From contig NC_007643.1 in the NCBI RefSeq assembly GCF_000013085.1, positions 2,031,001-2,095,000 on the forward strand: a stretch of DNA of 64,000 bases, given 5' to 3'. The position numbers were made by a program, and so were the translations under genes. This DNA is from Rhodospirillum rubrum ATCC 11170. GTDB lineage: Bacteria > Pseudomonadota > Alphaproteobacteria > Rhodospirillales > Rhodospirillaceae. Shown here one piece after another: positions 57,061 through 64,000 of this stretch (position 1 is the first letter of the stretch; each line of letters begins with the position of its first letter). The notes under the pieces are model-generated. The model was not told the DNA's origin and made no database searches. It saw only the letters and a program-made list of their open reading frames with translations.

Positions 57061-59700
57061 TCAGGCGATGCGGGTCAGGGCGTCACGCACCTTGTCGCGC
57101 TGGCTTTCATACTCGGCCCGCCGCTCGCGCTGCTCTTCGACCACCTCGTCGGGGGCCTTGGCCATGAAGGCCGGATTGGACAGCTTCTTGTCGATCCGCG
57201 CCACTTCGCCATCCAGGCGGAGCAGTTCCTTGCCCAAGCGCGCCCGCTCCCGGTCAAGGTCGATCACCCCGGCCAAAGGCAGAACCAACGTCGCCTCGCC
57301 GACCACGACCTGGGCGGCGCCCTGGCTGGGAACCGTATCGCTGACCTCGATCGACTCGAGACGGGCAAGGCTGGCGAGCAGCGGACGGTGGGTCTCGATC
57401 CGGGCGAGGGTGACGGCCGTGGCGCCCTTGATCACCAGGGGAATGCGCGCGCCGGGCGGCACGTTCATTTCGGCGCGCACGCTGCGCACCGCCGAAACGA
57501 CGCCGACCACCCAATCCATCTCGGCCTCGGCCTCGGGCGCGGCCAGCCCCTGCCCCTTCGGCCAGGCGGCGGTGATAAGCTGACCCTCGCGCGCGGCGAT
57601 CTTCTCCCACAGCTCTTCGGTGATGAAGGGCATCATCGGGTGAAGAATGTGCAAGATGGTATCAAGAACCCAAGCCGCCATCGCCTGGGTTTCCGCCTTG
57701 GTCACCCCGTCCTCGCCCTGGAGGATCGGCTTGGCCATCTCCAGATACCAATCGCAGAAGGTGTTCCAGACGAAGCCATAGGCGACCTGGGCGGCGTCAT
57801 TGAAGCGATAGGCCTCGATCGCCTCGGCGACCTTGGCGGCGCAATCCTCGGTCTTGGCGCCGATCCAGCGGTTCAGGGTATGGCGGGCGGTGGTCGGATC
57901 GAAGACCGGCTGCGGCAGGCAGTCGTTCATCTGGCAAAAGCGCGCCGCATTCCACAGCTTGGTGCAGAAATTGCGATATCCGGCAACGCGTTGCTCGCTC
58001 ATCTTGATGTCGCGGCCCTGGGCGGCCATGGCGATCAGGGTGAAGCGCAGGGCATCGGTGCCGTATTGATCGGTCATATCCAGGGGGTCGATGACATTGC
58101 CCTTGGACTTCGACATCTTCTGGCCCTTCTCGTCGCGGACCAGGGCATGGATGTAAACGTCGCGGAAGGGCACGTCGCCCATGACGTAGTGGCCCATCAT
58201 CATCATCCGGGCGACCCAGAAGAAGATGATGTCAAAGCCGGTCACCAGCACGTCGCCGGGATAATAGCGGGCGAGCTCGGGGGTCTGGTCGGGCCAGCCC
58301 AGGGTCGAGAACGGCCACAGGGCCGAGGAGAACCACGTGTCGAGCACGTCGGTGTCGCGGGTCAGTTCGGTGGCGACGCCGTAATGGTCGTGGGCGGCGG
58401 TGCGCGCCTCGTCCTCGGTCTCCTCGACGAAGATGGTGCCATCGGGGCCATACCACGCCGGAACCTGATGCCCCCACCAGATCTGGCGGCTGATGCACCA
58501 GGGCTGGATGTTGCGCATCCATTCGAAAAAGGTGTTTTCCCAATGCTTGGGAACGAAGCGGGTCCGTCCCTCTTCGACGGCGCGAATCGGCTCGACGGCC
58601 AGCTTGGCGGCATCGACGAACCATTGATCGGTCAGCCACGGCTCGATGATCACGCCCGAGCGATCGCCATAGGGCTGGGTCATCGGGTTGTCTTCGATCT
58701 TCTCGAGAAGGTCGAGGGCCTCAAACTCGGCGATCACCTTGTCACGGGCGACGAAGCGATCGAGCCCCTGATAGGCCTGGGGAACATTGCCGTTCAGCTT
58801 GGCATTCATATCAAGGATATTGATCATCGGCAGATTGTGCCGGCGACCGACCTCGAAGTCGTTGAAATCATGGGCCGGGGTGATCTTCACCGCGCCCGAT
58901 CCCTTGGTCGGGTCGGCGTAATCATCGGCGATGATCGGGATGCGCCGATGGGCCAGCGGCAGCATGACGAACTGGCCGATCAGGTCCTTGAAACGCTCGT
59001 CCTCGGGATGGACGGCGACGGCGGTATCGCCCAGCATGGTCTCGGGGCGGGTGGTGGCGACGACGATGAAGCGGCCCTTCTGCCCGTCCACCGGATAGCG
59101 CAGGTGCCACAGCTTGCCCTTGGTCTCGCGCTGCTCGACCTCAAGGTCGGAAATCGCCGTGTGCAGCACCGGATCCCAATTGACCAGCCGCTTGTCGCGG
59201 TAGATCAGTCCGTCCTTATGCAGGCGAACGAAAACCTTGCGCACGGCCTTGGACAAGCCGTCGTCCATGGTGAAGCGTTCGCGCGGCCAGTCGGGCGAGG
59301 CGCCCAGGCGGCGCAGCTGGCGCTGGATGGTGCCGCCGGAATGGGCCTTCCATTCCCAGACCTTGGAAATGAAGGCCTCGCGGCCCAGGTCGTGGCGGGT
59401 GATCCCCTTGCCGGCGAGCTGGCGCTCCACCACCATCTGGGTGGCGATGCCGGCGTGATCGGACCCCGGCTGCCACAGGGCGTCGCGGCCGCTCATGCGA
59501 TGATAACGGATCAGGGTGTCCTGAAGCGTGAAGGTCAGCGCGTGGCCCATATGCAGGCTGCCCGTCACATTGGGCGGCGGCATCATGATGGTATAGGGCT
59601 GGGCGGGGCTGTCGGGATGAGCGGCGAACCCGCCGGCGTTTTCCCAGCGGGTATACAGGCGCTCTTCGACGTCAGCGGCGCTGTAGGTCTTGTCCAGCAT
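57061..59700 (-). CDS. valS: Valyl-tRNA synthetase
   Basis: A class I synthetase that charges tRNA-Val and edits mischarged threonine, 879 residues. HIGH appears as NVTGSLHMGHALTFTLQD and KMSKS as KGQKMSKSKGNVIDPLD. The editing (CP1) domain, the anticodon-binding domain and a C-terminal coiled coil that grips the tRNA (ending AEYESQRDKVRDALTRIA) are all present. It follows popZ by 112 bases and precedes the HAD gene by nine bases. Confidence 0.97.
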   Translation of the reverse strand: MLDKTYSAADVEERLYTRWENAGGFAAHPDSPAQPYTIMMPPPNVTGSLHMGHALTFTLQDTLIRYHRMSGRDALWQPGSDHAGIATQMVVERQLAGKGITRHDLGREAFISKVWEWKAHSGGTIQRQLRRLGASPDWPRERFTMDDGLSKAVRKVFVRLHKDGLIYRDKRLVNWDPVLHTAISDLEVEQRETKGKLWHLRYPVDGQKGRFIVVATTRPETMLGDTAVAVHPEDERFKDLIGQFVMLPLAHRRIPIIADDYADPTKGSGAVKITPAHDFNDFEVGRRHNLPMINILDMNAKLNGNVPQAYQGLDRFVARDKVIAEFEALDLLEKIEDNPMTQPYGDRSGVIIEPWLTDQWFVDAAKLAVEPIRAVEEGRTRFVPKHWENTFFEWMRNIQPWCISRQIWWGHQVPAWYGPDGTIFVEETEDEARTAAHDHYGVATELTRDTDVLDTWFSSALWPFSTLGWPDQTPELARYYPGDVLVTGFDIIFFWVARMMMMGHYVMGDVPFRDVYIHALVRDEKGQKMSKSKGNVIDPLDMTDQYGTDALRFTLIAMAAQGRDIKMSEQRVAGYRNFCTKLWNAARFCQMNDCLPQPVFDPTTARHTLNRWIGAKTEDCAAKVAEAIEAYRFNDAAQVAYGFVWNTFCDWYLEMAKPILQGEDGVTKAETQAMAAWVLDTILHILHPMMPFITEELWEKIAAREGQLITAAWPKGQGLAAPEAEAEMDWVVGVVSAVRSVRAEMNVPPGARIPLVIKGATAVTLARIETHRPLLASLARLESIEVSDTVPSQGAAQVVVGEATLVLPLAGVIDLDRERARLGKELLRLDGEVARIDKKLSNPAFMAKAPDEVVEEQRERRAEYESQRDKVRDALTRIA

Positions 59701-59812
59701 GGCGGGACCGTTCCTTCTTCACGTCAAAATATCATTGGACTCGGATCGACCGGCCCCGGAAACGGCAACCGGCCCCGAAGGGCCGGCAATCATAGGGGTT
59801 GATCGGGGGGAA

Positions 59813-60472
59813 TCAAAGTTTTTCAGCGCGATCGACCAGTCGCTCGATTTCCTTCTGAACCAGCCGCTCGGTCATATAGGGCAGATTCTCGTCGAGCCAG
59901 TCCTTGAGCAATTGGCGCAGGATCTCGCGCACCATGTCCTCAAGGGTGACGCCGCCATGCCCAAGGCCGATGGTCCGTTCGCGGGCGACCGCCGAAGCCA
60001 GTTCGGCGAGCAGGCCGCCGGCGGCCACCTCGGTCGTCGCCGAAATCAGGCGCTCGTCCACCGGATCGTCCTCGATCTCGGAGACAAAGGGCGGCGGTTC
60101 CGGAGGGGGGGGTGGCGGGGGTGGCGGCGGCGGAGGGGGGGGTGGCGGAGGGGGCGGCGGCGGTTCGGGTTCGGGTTCGGGGATCGGTTCGTCATCGACG
60201 AACATATCCTCGGTCAACTCCAGCACCTCGTCTTTGGGTTCGAAGGCCGGCTGGTCGAGCACGAGGGGTTCCTCCTCGTCCTCCTCCAGGCCCCAGGCGC
60301 CGAGATCGGGTTCGGGCTCCGGTTCGGGCTCCGGCTCGGGAAAGACAAAGGGCTCGGGCTCCGGTTCCGGGGCCCGCTCCTCGGCCTTTTCCTCGTCTTC
60401 GGAGAGGATCTTCCGAATGGAGGCCAGGATGTCCTCCATGGACGGTTCCTGTTGCGCGTTCTCTTGGCTCAT
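59813..60472 (-). CDS. popZ: Polar organising protein PopZ (DUF2497)
   Basis: PopZ forms a cytoplasmic matrix at the cell pole and anchors the chromosome origin region through ParB. The N-terminal helix EPSMEDILASIRKILSEDE (about 9-27) and the C-terminal helices (from SATTEVAAGGLLAELASAV through EDMVREILRQLLKDWLDENLP) are the family hallmarks. The linker is acidic and proline-rich and contains 21 consecutive prolines, residues 104-124. At 219 residues it is longer than Caulobacter PopZ because of that tract. The position between valS and tolC is the same as in Caulobacter. A GC hairpin follows at 59769-59790. Confidence 0.92.
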   Translation of the reverse strand: MSQENAQQEPSMEDILASIRKILSEDEEKAEERAPEPEPEPFVFPEPEPEPEPEPDLGAWGLEEDEEEPLVLDQPAFEPKDEVLELTEDMFVDDEPIPEPEPEPPPPPPPPPPPPPPPPPPPPPEPPPFVSEIEDDPVDERLISATTEVAAGGLLAELASAVARERTIGLGHGGVTLEDMVREILRQLLKDWLDENLPYMTERLVQKEIERLVDRAEKL

Positions 60473-60570
60473 GGTGCTGGACTCGCCCGATCCGATCGGT
60501 TTGCGTTCGTAGGGTGCAGCTTAAAAGCCTGCGCGTAAACAATCCGTTACACTTAGGACTTCCTTGGAAA

Positions 60571-60607
60571 CAAAAACACCGGAAGAGTCGATCGGCTCTT
60601 CCGGTGT
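60571..60607 (-). terminator. Intrinsic terminator of tolC
   Basis: ACACCGGAAGAG pairs with CTCTTCCGGTGT around an eight-base centre, and on the minus strand TTTTT follows. It lies 29 bases after the tolC stop. Confidence 0.88.
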
Positions 60608-60635
60608 CTGATGATCATCAGAACGGCCGTCCCCC

Positions 60636-62096
60636 CTAGCGGGTTCCGGTGGCGCTGTCGAGGGCGCGCACCGGACGGGTCATACTGTCGCCGTCGATCG
60701 GCGGCGCCGTTTTGACGATCAGATCCTCGTCCTGATTGGCCAGATCATTGCCGCCGATCCACTGCCCCTTCACGTCGTTGTAATGGGCGGTGGCGTCATA
60801 GAGCGGCGTGTTCAGCCCCAGATCCTCGGCGGTCATCGCGCCAAGGGCGGCCAACACCTCATAGGTGGAAATCGCCGAATCCCGCTCGGCGCGCACCAGA
60901 TTGACCCGCGAGGTCAGCAGCTCCTGCTCGGCGTCGAGAACGTCGAGCACCGTGCGCGACCCGACCTGGGCCTCGCGCTGCACCCCATCAAGGGCGATCC
61001 CCGCCGCCTCGATCTGGCTTTTATAGGACGATACCCGGGCGCGGGCCGAGGTCAGGGTTTCCCAGGCCGAGGTCAAGGATTCGATCACCGCCTCGCGCTG
61101 CTCGTCAACCTGCAGCCGGCGCTGACCGGCGCGGTGCTTGGCGTCACGGATCTGCGAATAGACCGCCCCACCCTGGTAGAGTGGCACCGTCAGATTGAGG
61201 CCGGCCTGGAAGGTCTTGGTGTCGTATTCGGTGGTCGCCGACGGATTATGCGAAAAACTATAGGACACCTCGGCGTTCAGCGTCGGCAGAAGCTTGCCGC
61301 GCTGATCGCGGATGGCGGCCTGGGCCTGACGCCAGACGTACAGGGCGGCGATGACGTCGGGATTGGCCGAAAGCGCCGTGTTGAGGCCATCTTCCAGGGT
61401 TTGGGGAAGACGGGCATAGGGCGGCGGCGGCTGGATGTTCTCGGGCGGATGGCCGACCACCTGGGTGTAATTGGCCCGGCTGCTTTCCAGCGTGCCCTCG
61501 GCCTGGATGCGATCGGCGATGGCGCCGGCGAGCCGCGAATCGGCCTGGGCGACATCGGTGCGGGTGATCTCGCCGACCCGGAACCGGTCATTGGCCGCGT
61601 CGAGCTGGCGGCGCAGAACCTGTTCGTTGTTGATGTTCAATTCGAGAACCGCCTGATCGCGGATCACGTTGAAATAGGCCTGGGCGGCATTGAGCAGCAC
61701 GGTCTGCTCGACCGAACGCAGCAACGCCCGCTCGGACTGGACCTGGGCCTTGGCCTGATCGGTCTGGGCCACCGTCCGCAAGCCGCGGAAGATGTTTTGC
61801 TGAAGGACCACGCCCAGGGTCGCGGGCCGGTTGTCGAGGTTCTTGCGGCCGGGCTCGTAATCCATTTGCTGATAGAAAGTCGAGCCCTGGACCGAGACCT
61901 GGGGGCGCCAGTCCGACAGCGCCTGGGGCACCTGTTCGTCGACGGCGCGCAGCAGGGCGCGGCGCGCCTGCAAGGTGGGATTGGCCTGATAGGCGGAAAC
62001 CAAGGCCTCGTCGAAGGTTTCGGCCATGACCGGCGAGGACAGACCGAGCCCGGCGACCAGCAGGGAGGCAACGGCAATGGATACTGGCTTTATCAT
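60636..62096 (-). CDS. tolC: TolC-family outer-membrane channel
   Basis: A 486-residue outer-membrane efflux protein. A signal peptide covers about 1-26 (MIKPVSIAVASLLVAGLGLS), then the two repeated helical regions of the TolC fold: NPTLQARRALLRAVDEQVPQALSDWRPQVSV, and the later NADVIAALYVWRQAQAAIRDQRGKLLPTLNAEV-like copy (here NPDVIAALY). The conserved LNAAQAYFNVIRDQAVLELN and VGSRTVLDVLDAEQELL sites are intact. It is the expected outer-membrane partner of the HlyD-based pump 5 kb away, though that pairing is inference. ATG at 62096 chosen by the signal peptide. Confidence 0.95.
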   Translation of the reverse strand: MIKPVSIAVASLLVAGLGLSSPVMAETFDEALVSAYQANPTLQARRALLRAVDEQVPQALSDWRPQVSVQGSTFYQQMDYEPGRKNLDNRPATLGVVLQQNIFRGLRTVAQTDQAKAQVQSERALLRSVEQTVLLNAAQAYFNVIRDQAVLELNINNEQVLRRQLDAANDRFRVGEITRTDVAQADSRLAGAIADRIQAEGTLESSRANYTQVVGHPPENIQPPPPYARLPQTLEDGLNTALSANPDVIAALYVWRQAQAAIRDQRGKLLPTLNAEVSYSFSHNPSATTEYDTKTFQAGLNLTVPLYQGGAVYSQIRDAKHRAGQRRLQVDEQREAVIESLTSAWETLTSARARVSSYKSQIEAAGIALDGVQREAQVGSRTVLDVLDAEQELLTSRVNLVRAERDSAISTYEVLAALGAMTAEDLGLNTPLYDATAHYNDVKGQWIGGNDLANQDEDLIVKTAPPIDGDSMTRPVRALDSATGTR

Positions 62097-62326
62097 GAGT
62101 TTCTCTCGAAAGGCCTCGAAAACGGTCCGCTCGGGCGCCCGCTCCGCCCGCGCCCCAAAGGGGACGGCAAGACGGAGATCGTCGCAAAGGAAAGGCGTGG
62201 CCTCCCCTTTTGTAAGAATGCACGACCACCAGAGGGGTGCAACGCAAAACACCAACGCCGAGGCCCCCGACCGACGGCCGCCCGCCCCCGATCGGCGGCC
62301 CACCGGACGGGATGGGATGGACGGGA

Positions 62327-62977
62327 TCAGAAAACGAAGGCGGGGGTTTCTTCGAAATCCTTGAGCAAAGGCGAGTTTCCATCAAAGGCGATGCGATGGC
62401 CAAAGACATCGCCATGACGCTCGGTGACGCTCACCCGGCCCGAACCCTTTTCATGGACCACCGCCACCAGCCGACCGCCATCGGCAAGCTGATGCTTCAG
62501 CGCCGCGGGAACGGCCGGAATCGCGCCATTGATGACGATGACGTCGTAAGGGGCCTGCTTGGCATAGCCGTCCCGCAGCGGTCCGCTGACCACCACGGCG
62601 TTGTCGAGCCCCAGCTCGGCGAGATTGGCCATCGCCTTGGCCGCCAATTCGCCGTCGCATTCCAGGGCGACGACGGTGCTGGCCATGCGGGCGAGCACGG
62701 CCGACGAATACCCGCTGGCGCAGCCGATATCGAGAACCACGTCGGATGTCTTGATCGCCGCCACCTGGAGCAGCCTTGCGGTATTAAGGGGTTCGAGCAG
62801 GAAGCGCCCTCCCCCGATCGCCAGATCCTCGTCGACATAGGCGACGCCGCGAAAGGCCTTGGGAACGAAGATCTCCCGCGGCACCGCCGCCATCGCCTCG
62901 ATGACCAGCGGATCGGTGACCCGGTTGGTTCGTATCTGGTTCTCGATCATGTTCGTGCGTGCGACGCCGTAGTCCAT
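62327..62977 (-). CDS. Pcm-like SAM-dependent methyltransferase
   Basis: A 216-residue methyltransferase related to protein-L-isoaspartate methyltransferase: ENQIRTNRVTDPLVIEAMAAVPREIFVP, VLDIGCASGYSSAVLARM and GYAKQAPYDVIVINGA all match the family. It differs from the pcm at 29816-30475 in motif I (GCASGYSS instead of GTGSGYQT) and in the N-terminus (RTNMIENQ). A second Pcm-like gene next to tolC is common in alphaproteobacteria; whether it repairs isoaspartate is unproven. The gap to tolC is 230 bases. Confidence 0.87.
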   Translation of the reverse strand: MDYGVARTNMIENQIRTNRVTDPLVIEAMAAVPREIFVPKAFRGVAYVDEDLAIGGGRFLLEPLNTARLLQVAAIKTSDVVLDIGCASGYSSAVLARMASTVVALECDGELAAKAMANLAELGLDNAVVVSGPLRDGYAKQAPYDVIVINGAIPAVPAALKHQLADGGRLVAVVHEKGSGRVSVTERHGDVFGHRIAFDGNSPLLKDFEETPAFVF

Positions 62978-63146
62978 GGTTACCCACCCTTCTGGAAATC
63001 AGGCCTTCACGAAACCCGCCTGTGGAAGTCGAGAACGACGGGTCGTTCGGGTTATAGCGATGCCGCCCCCCCATGACAATGGGAGCCCTCCCCCGGGGGT
63101 GTAAGGGGCGCGGACGGGGGCGTGAATTTTTTTGTTATTTGAGTGC

Positions 63147-63175
63147 TTGACCGCCGGAAACCCCAAGCGTATAAA
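63147..63175 (+). promoter_or_regulatory. Sigma-70-like promoter upstream of tRNA-Cys
   Basis: TTGACC (63147-63152), 17 bases, TATAAA (63170-63175), preceded by an AT-rich GAATTTTTTTGTTATTT that could act as an UP element. It predicts a start near 63182, about 91 bases before tRNA-Cys, and is the clearest promoter in the window. The rest of 62978-63272 shows no gene. Confidence 0.7.
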
Positions 63176-63272
63176 GCCGCCCTCGCCGGACGGAACCCCA
63201 GGGTCCCCGGTCGGCGGGAGGCTCGGGCAGCGGATCCGAACACCGTATCGTGCGGTCCAAAGGTCAGGCCAC

Positions 63273-63346
63273 GGCCGGATGGCAGAGTGGTTATGCAGCG
63301 GACTGCAAATCCGCGTACGTCGGTTCGATTCCGGCTCCGGCCTCCA
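63273..63346 (+). tRNA. tRNA-Cys (anticodon GCA)
   Basis: A complete 74-base cloverleaf with acceptor stem GGCCGGA/TCCGGCC, anticodon stem CGGACT-GCA-AATCCG, T-loop TTCGATT and encoded CCA. Confidence 0.95.
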
Positions 63347-63373
63347 GTCCTGACGCCTTGTTTGTTTGGTTTG

Positions 63374-63401
63374 TTGTATGTTTGGTTTTATCGTGTATAT
63401 A
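63374..63401 (+). promoter_or_regulatory. Candidate promoter upstream of tRNA-Asn
   Basis: TTGTAT, 16 bases, TATATA in a T-rich stretch between the two tRNAs, with a predicted start about 20 bases before tRNA-Asn. Confidence 0.45.
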
Positions 63402-63427
63402 AGCGCTTCTTAAGCGGCGCTGTCTGG

Positions 63428-63502
63428 TCCGGAGTAGCTCAGCGGTAGAGCAATCGGCTGTTAACCGATTGGTCGGGGGTTCGAATCCCTCCTCCGGAGC
63501 CA
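63428..63502 (+). tRNA. tRNA-Asn (anticodon GTT)
   Basis: A complete 75-base cloverleaf with acceptor TCCGGAG/CTCCGGA, anticodon stem ATCGGCT-GTT-AACCGAT, T-loop TTCGAAT and encoded CCA. Confidence 0.95.
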
Positions 63503-63506
63503 ATAA

Positions 63507-63541
63507 AAACCCCTGAAACCGCAAGGTTTCAGGGGTTTTTT
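63507..63541 (+). terminator. Intrinsic terminator after tRNA-Asn
   Basis: ACCCCTGAAACC pairs with GGTTTCAGGGGT around GCAA and is followed by TTTTTT, five bases after the tRNA CCA end. Confidence 0.92.
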
Positions 63542-63664
63542 CGTTGAAAAACCCAATGCCGGACTTGATTGGGGAAAAATGCCGCGCCGCCCTCATGGGC
63601 AGAGGGGCTTGTGAAGGGATCGACCCTTTCCATATCCTACGGGAGATGCGGAATGGAGAATTTT

Positions 63665-63916
63665 ATGTCCAGCACGGCTTCCTCGTCCGAGGTGCAGAAG
63701 GACTTCGGCGCCTACCATGACAAGGCGCTCAACGAGCCGGTCCGGGTTACCAAACATGGCCAGGAAACCGTCTATATCGTTTCGGCCAAGACCTTTCATG
63801 AGATGAAACAAGCTCAGCGTGACGCCATCGCCTCAGGAGACCTGAGCGAGAGCGAACTGGCGTTGATCGAGGCCGCCGAGGTTCCGCCGCCGCACCGCTA
63901 CAGCCTCGACACGTAA
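63665..63916 (+). CDS. Phd/YefM-family antitoxin
   Basis: An 83-residue antitoxin. The N-terminal EVQKDFGAYHDKALNEPVRVTKHG segment (residues 9-32) is the Phd/YefM DNA-binding and dimerisation motif, followed by YIVSAKTFHEMKQAQRDAI. I start at the ATG at 63665, which has GGAG six bases before it; an ATG at 63653 would add four residues. The downstream gene begins four bases after the stop, the usual antitoxin-toxin spacing. Confidence 0.88.
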   Translation: MSSTASSSEVQKDFGAYHDKALNEPVRVTKHGQETVYIVSAKTFHEMKQAQRDAIASGDLSESELALIEAAEVPPPHRYSLDT

Positions 63917-63920
63917 GCCA

Positions 63921-64000
63921 ATGACGCTGCCGGAGCCGGTGCCGGGCCTCGTCATCTCCTATTCTTATCTCTGGCATGATCAACACCGGCGGGGGGCGGA
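63921..64000 (+). CDS. Putative toxin of the adjacent TA pair, partial (PemK/MazF-like)
   Basis: Only 26 codons are visible before the window edge. They read MTLPEPVPGLVISYSYLWHDQ, a start seen in PemK/MazF-like toxins of alphaproteobacterial TA pairs. The position four bases after a Phd-type antitoxin supports the call. The catalytic region is outside the window, so the family is provisional. Confidence 0.55.
   Translation, partial: MTLPEPVPGLVISYSYLWHDQHRRGA

Noticed and set aside
56140-59802. A 1220-codon open frame antisense to valS and the HAD gene
   Set aside because: It mirrors the codon bias of the real genes on the other strand; its residues are Gly/His/Asp/Gln-rich without any motif, as expected for a high-GC shadow frame.

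Overview
The window reads as chromosomal DNA of a high-GC alphaproteobacterium of the Rhodospirillaceae type; Rhodospirillum rubrum or a close relative is my best guess. The reasons are a PopZ homologue between valS and tolC, tandem DUF4170 domains, TrmFO, a liv operon carrying a DUF6867 membrane protein, and the block dgt-argS-SPOR-nagZ-M50-scpAB-tatABC-serS-surE-pcm-nlpD followed by yajC-secDF-Mth938. Species identity is inference, because no rRNA lies in the window. Most of the DNA is ordinary housekeeping chromosome; the accessory pieces lie at the two ends and in a few small islands.

Layout. 1-2062: the end of an integrated element, with a HicA toxin, a 57-codon ORF resembling a BRO-N antirepressor N-terminus, and a frameshifted tyrosine integrase abutting the 3' end of tRNA-Lys. 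2249-7051: cyclophilin, coaD, gyrA and ssb, all leftward. 7223-12922: a branched-chain amino acid ABC transporter (livHMGF, a DUF6867 protein, then livK). 13331-16183: uvrA. 16212-17848: a NicO metal exporter with a DUF1007 partner. 18074-23704: small secreted proteins, DUF4170, trmFO, a phytoene-synthase/NDUFAF6-like protein, Fe-SOD and a GNAT enzyme. 23759-42051: an almost continuous leftward run. Mth938/NDUFAF3-like, secF, secD and yajC form one part; then, past one rightward DUF815 ATPase, nlpD-like through dgt follow with many 1-4 base stop/start overlaps.

42213-50199: erpA (with a 77-bp duplication of its 3' end), Cu-Zn SOD, an HExxH protein, exonuclease III, a small membrane protein, ilvD, a Crp/Fnr regulator, a stand-alone receiver, and a di-haem cytochrome c peroxidase behind an Fnr-type box. 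50263-56019: a five-gene exporter operon with the same order as E. coli cecR-ybhGFSR, including a clear palindromic operator upstream of its TetR gene. 56134-62977: HAD phosphatase, valS, popZ with 21 consecutive prolines, tolC, and a Pcm-like methyltransferase. 63273-63502: tRNA-Cys and tRNA-Asn. 63653-64000: a Phd-type antitoxin and the start of a putative PemK/MazF-like toxin, cut by the window edge.

The protein export genes (secDF-yajC and tatABC), envelope factors (NlpD-like, SPOR, NagZ, TolC, PopZ) and chromosome factors (scpAB, gyrA, ssb, uvrA) form a core growth and envelope neighbourhood. I see no CRISPR array, no intact insertion sequence, no complete prophage, and no clearly new multi-gene system. 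The items that most merit follow-up are the erpA 3' duplication, the isolated small secreted-protein transcription unit at 20621-21245, the HExxH protein at 43516-44217, the Fnr and TetR operator sites, and the PopZ polyproline tract.
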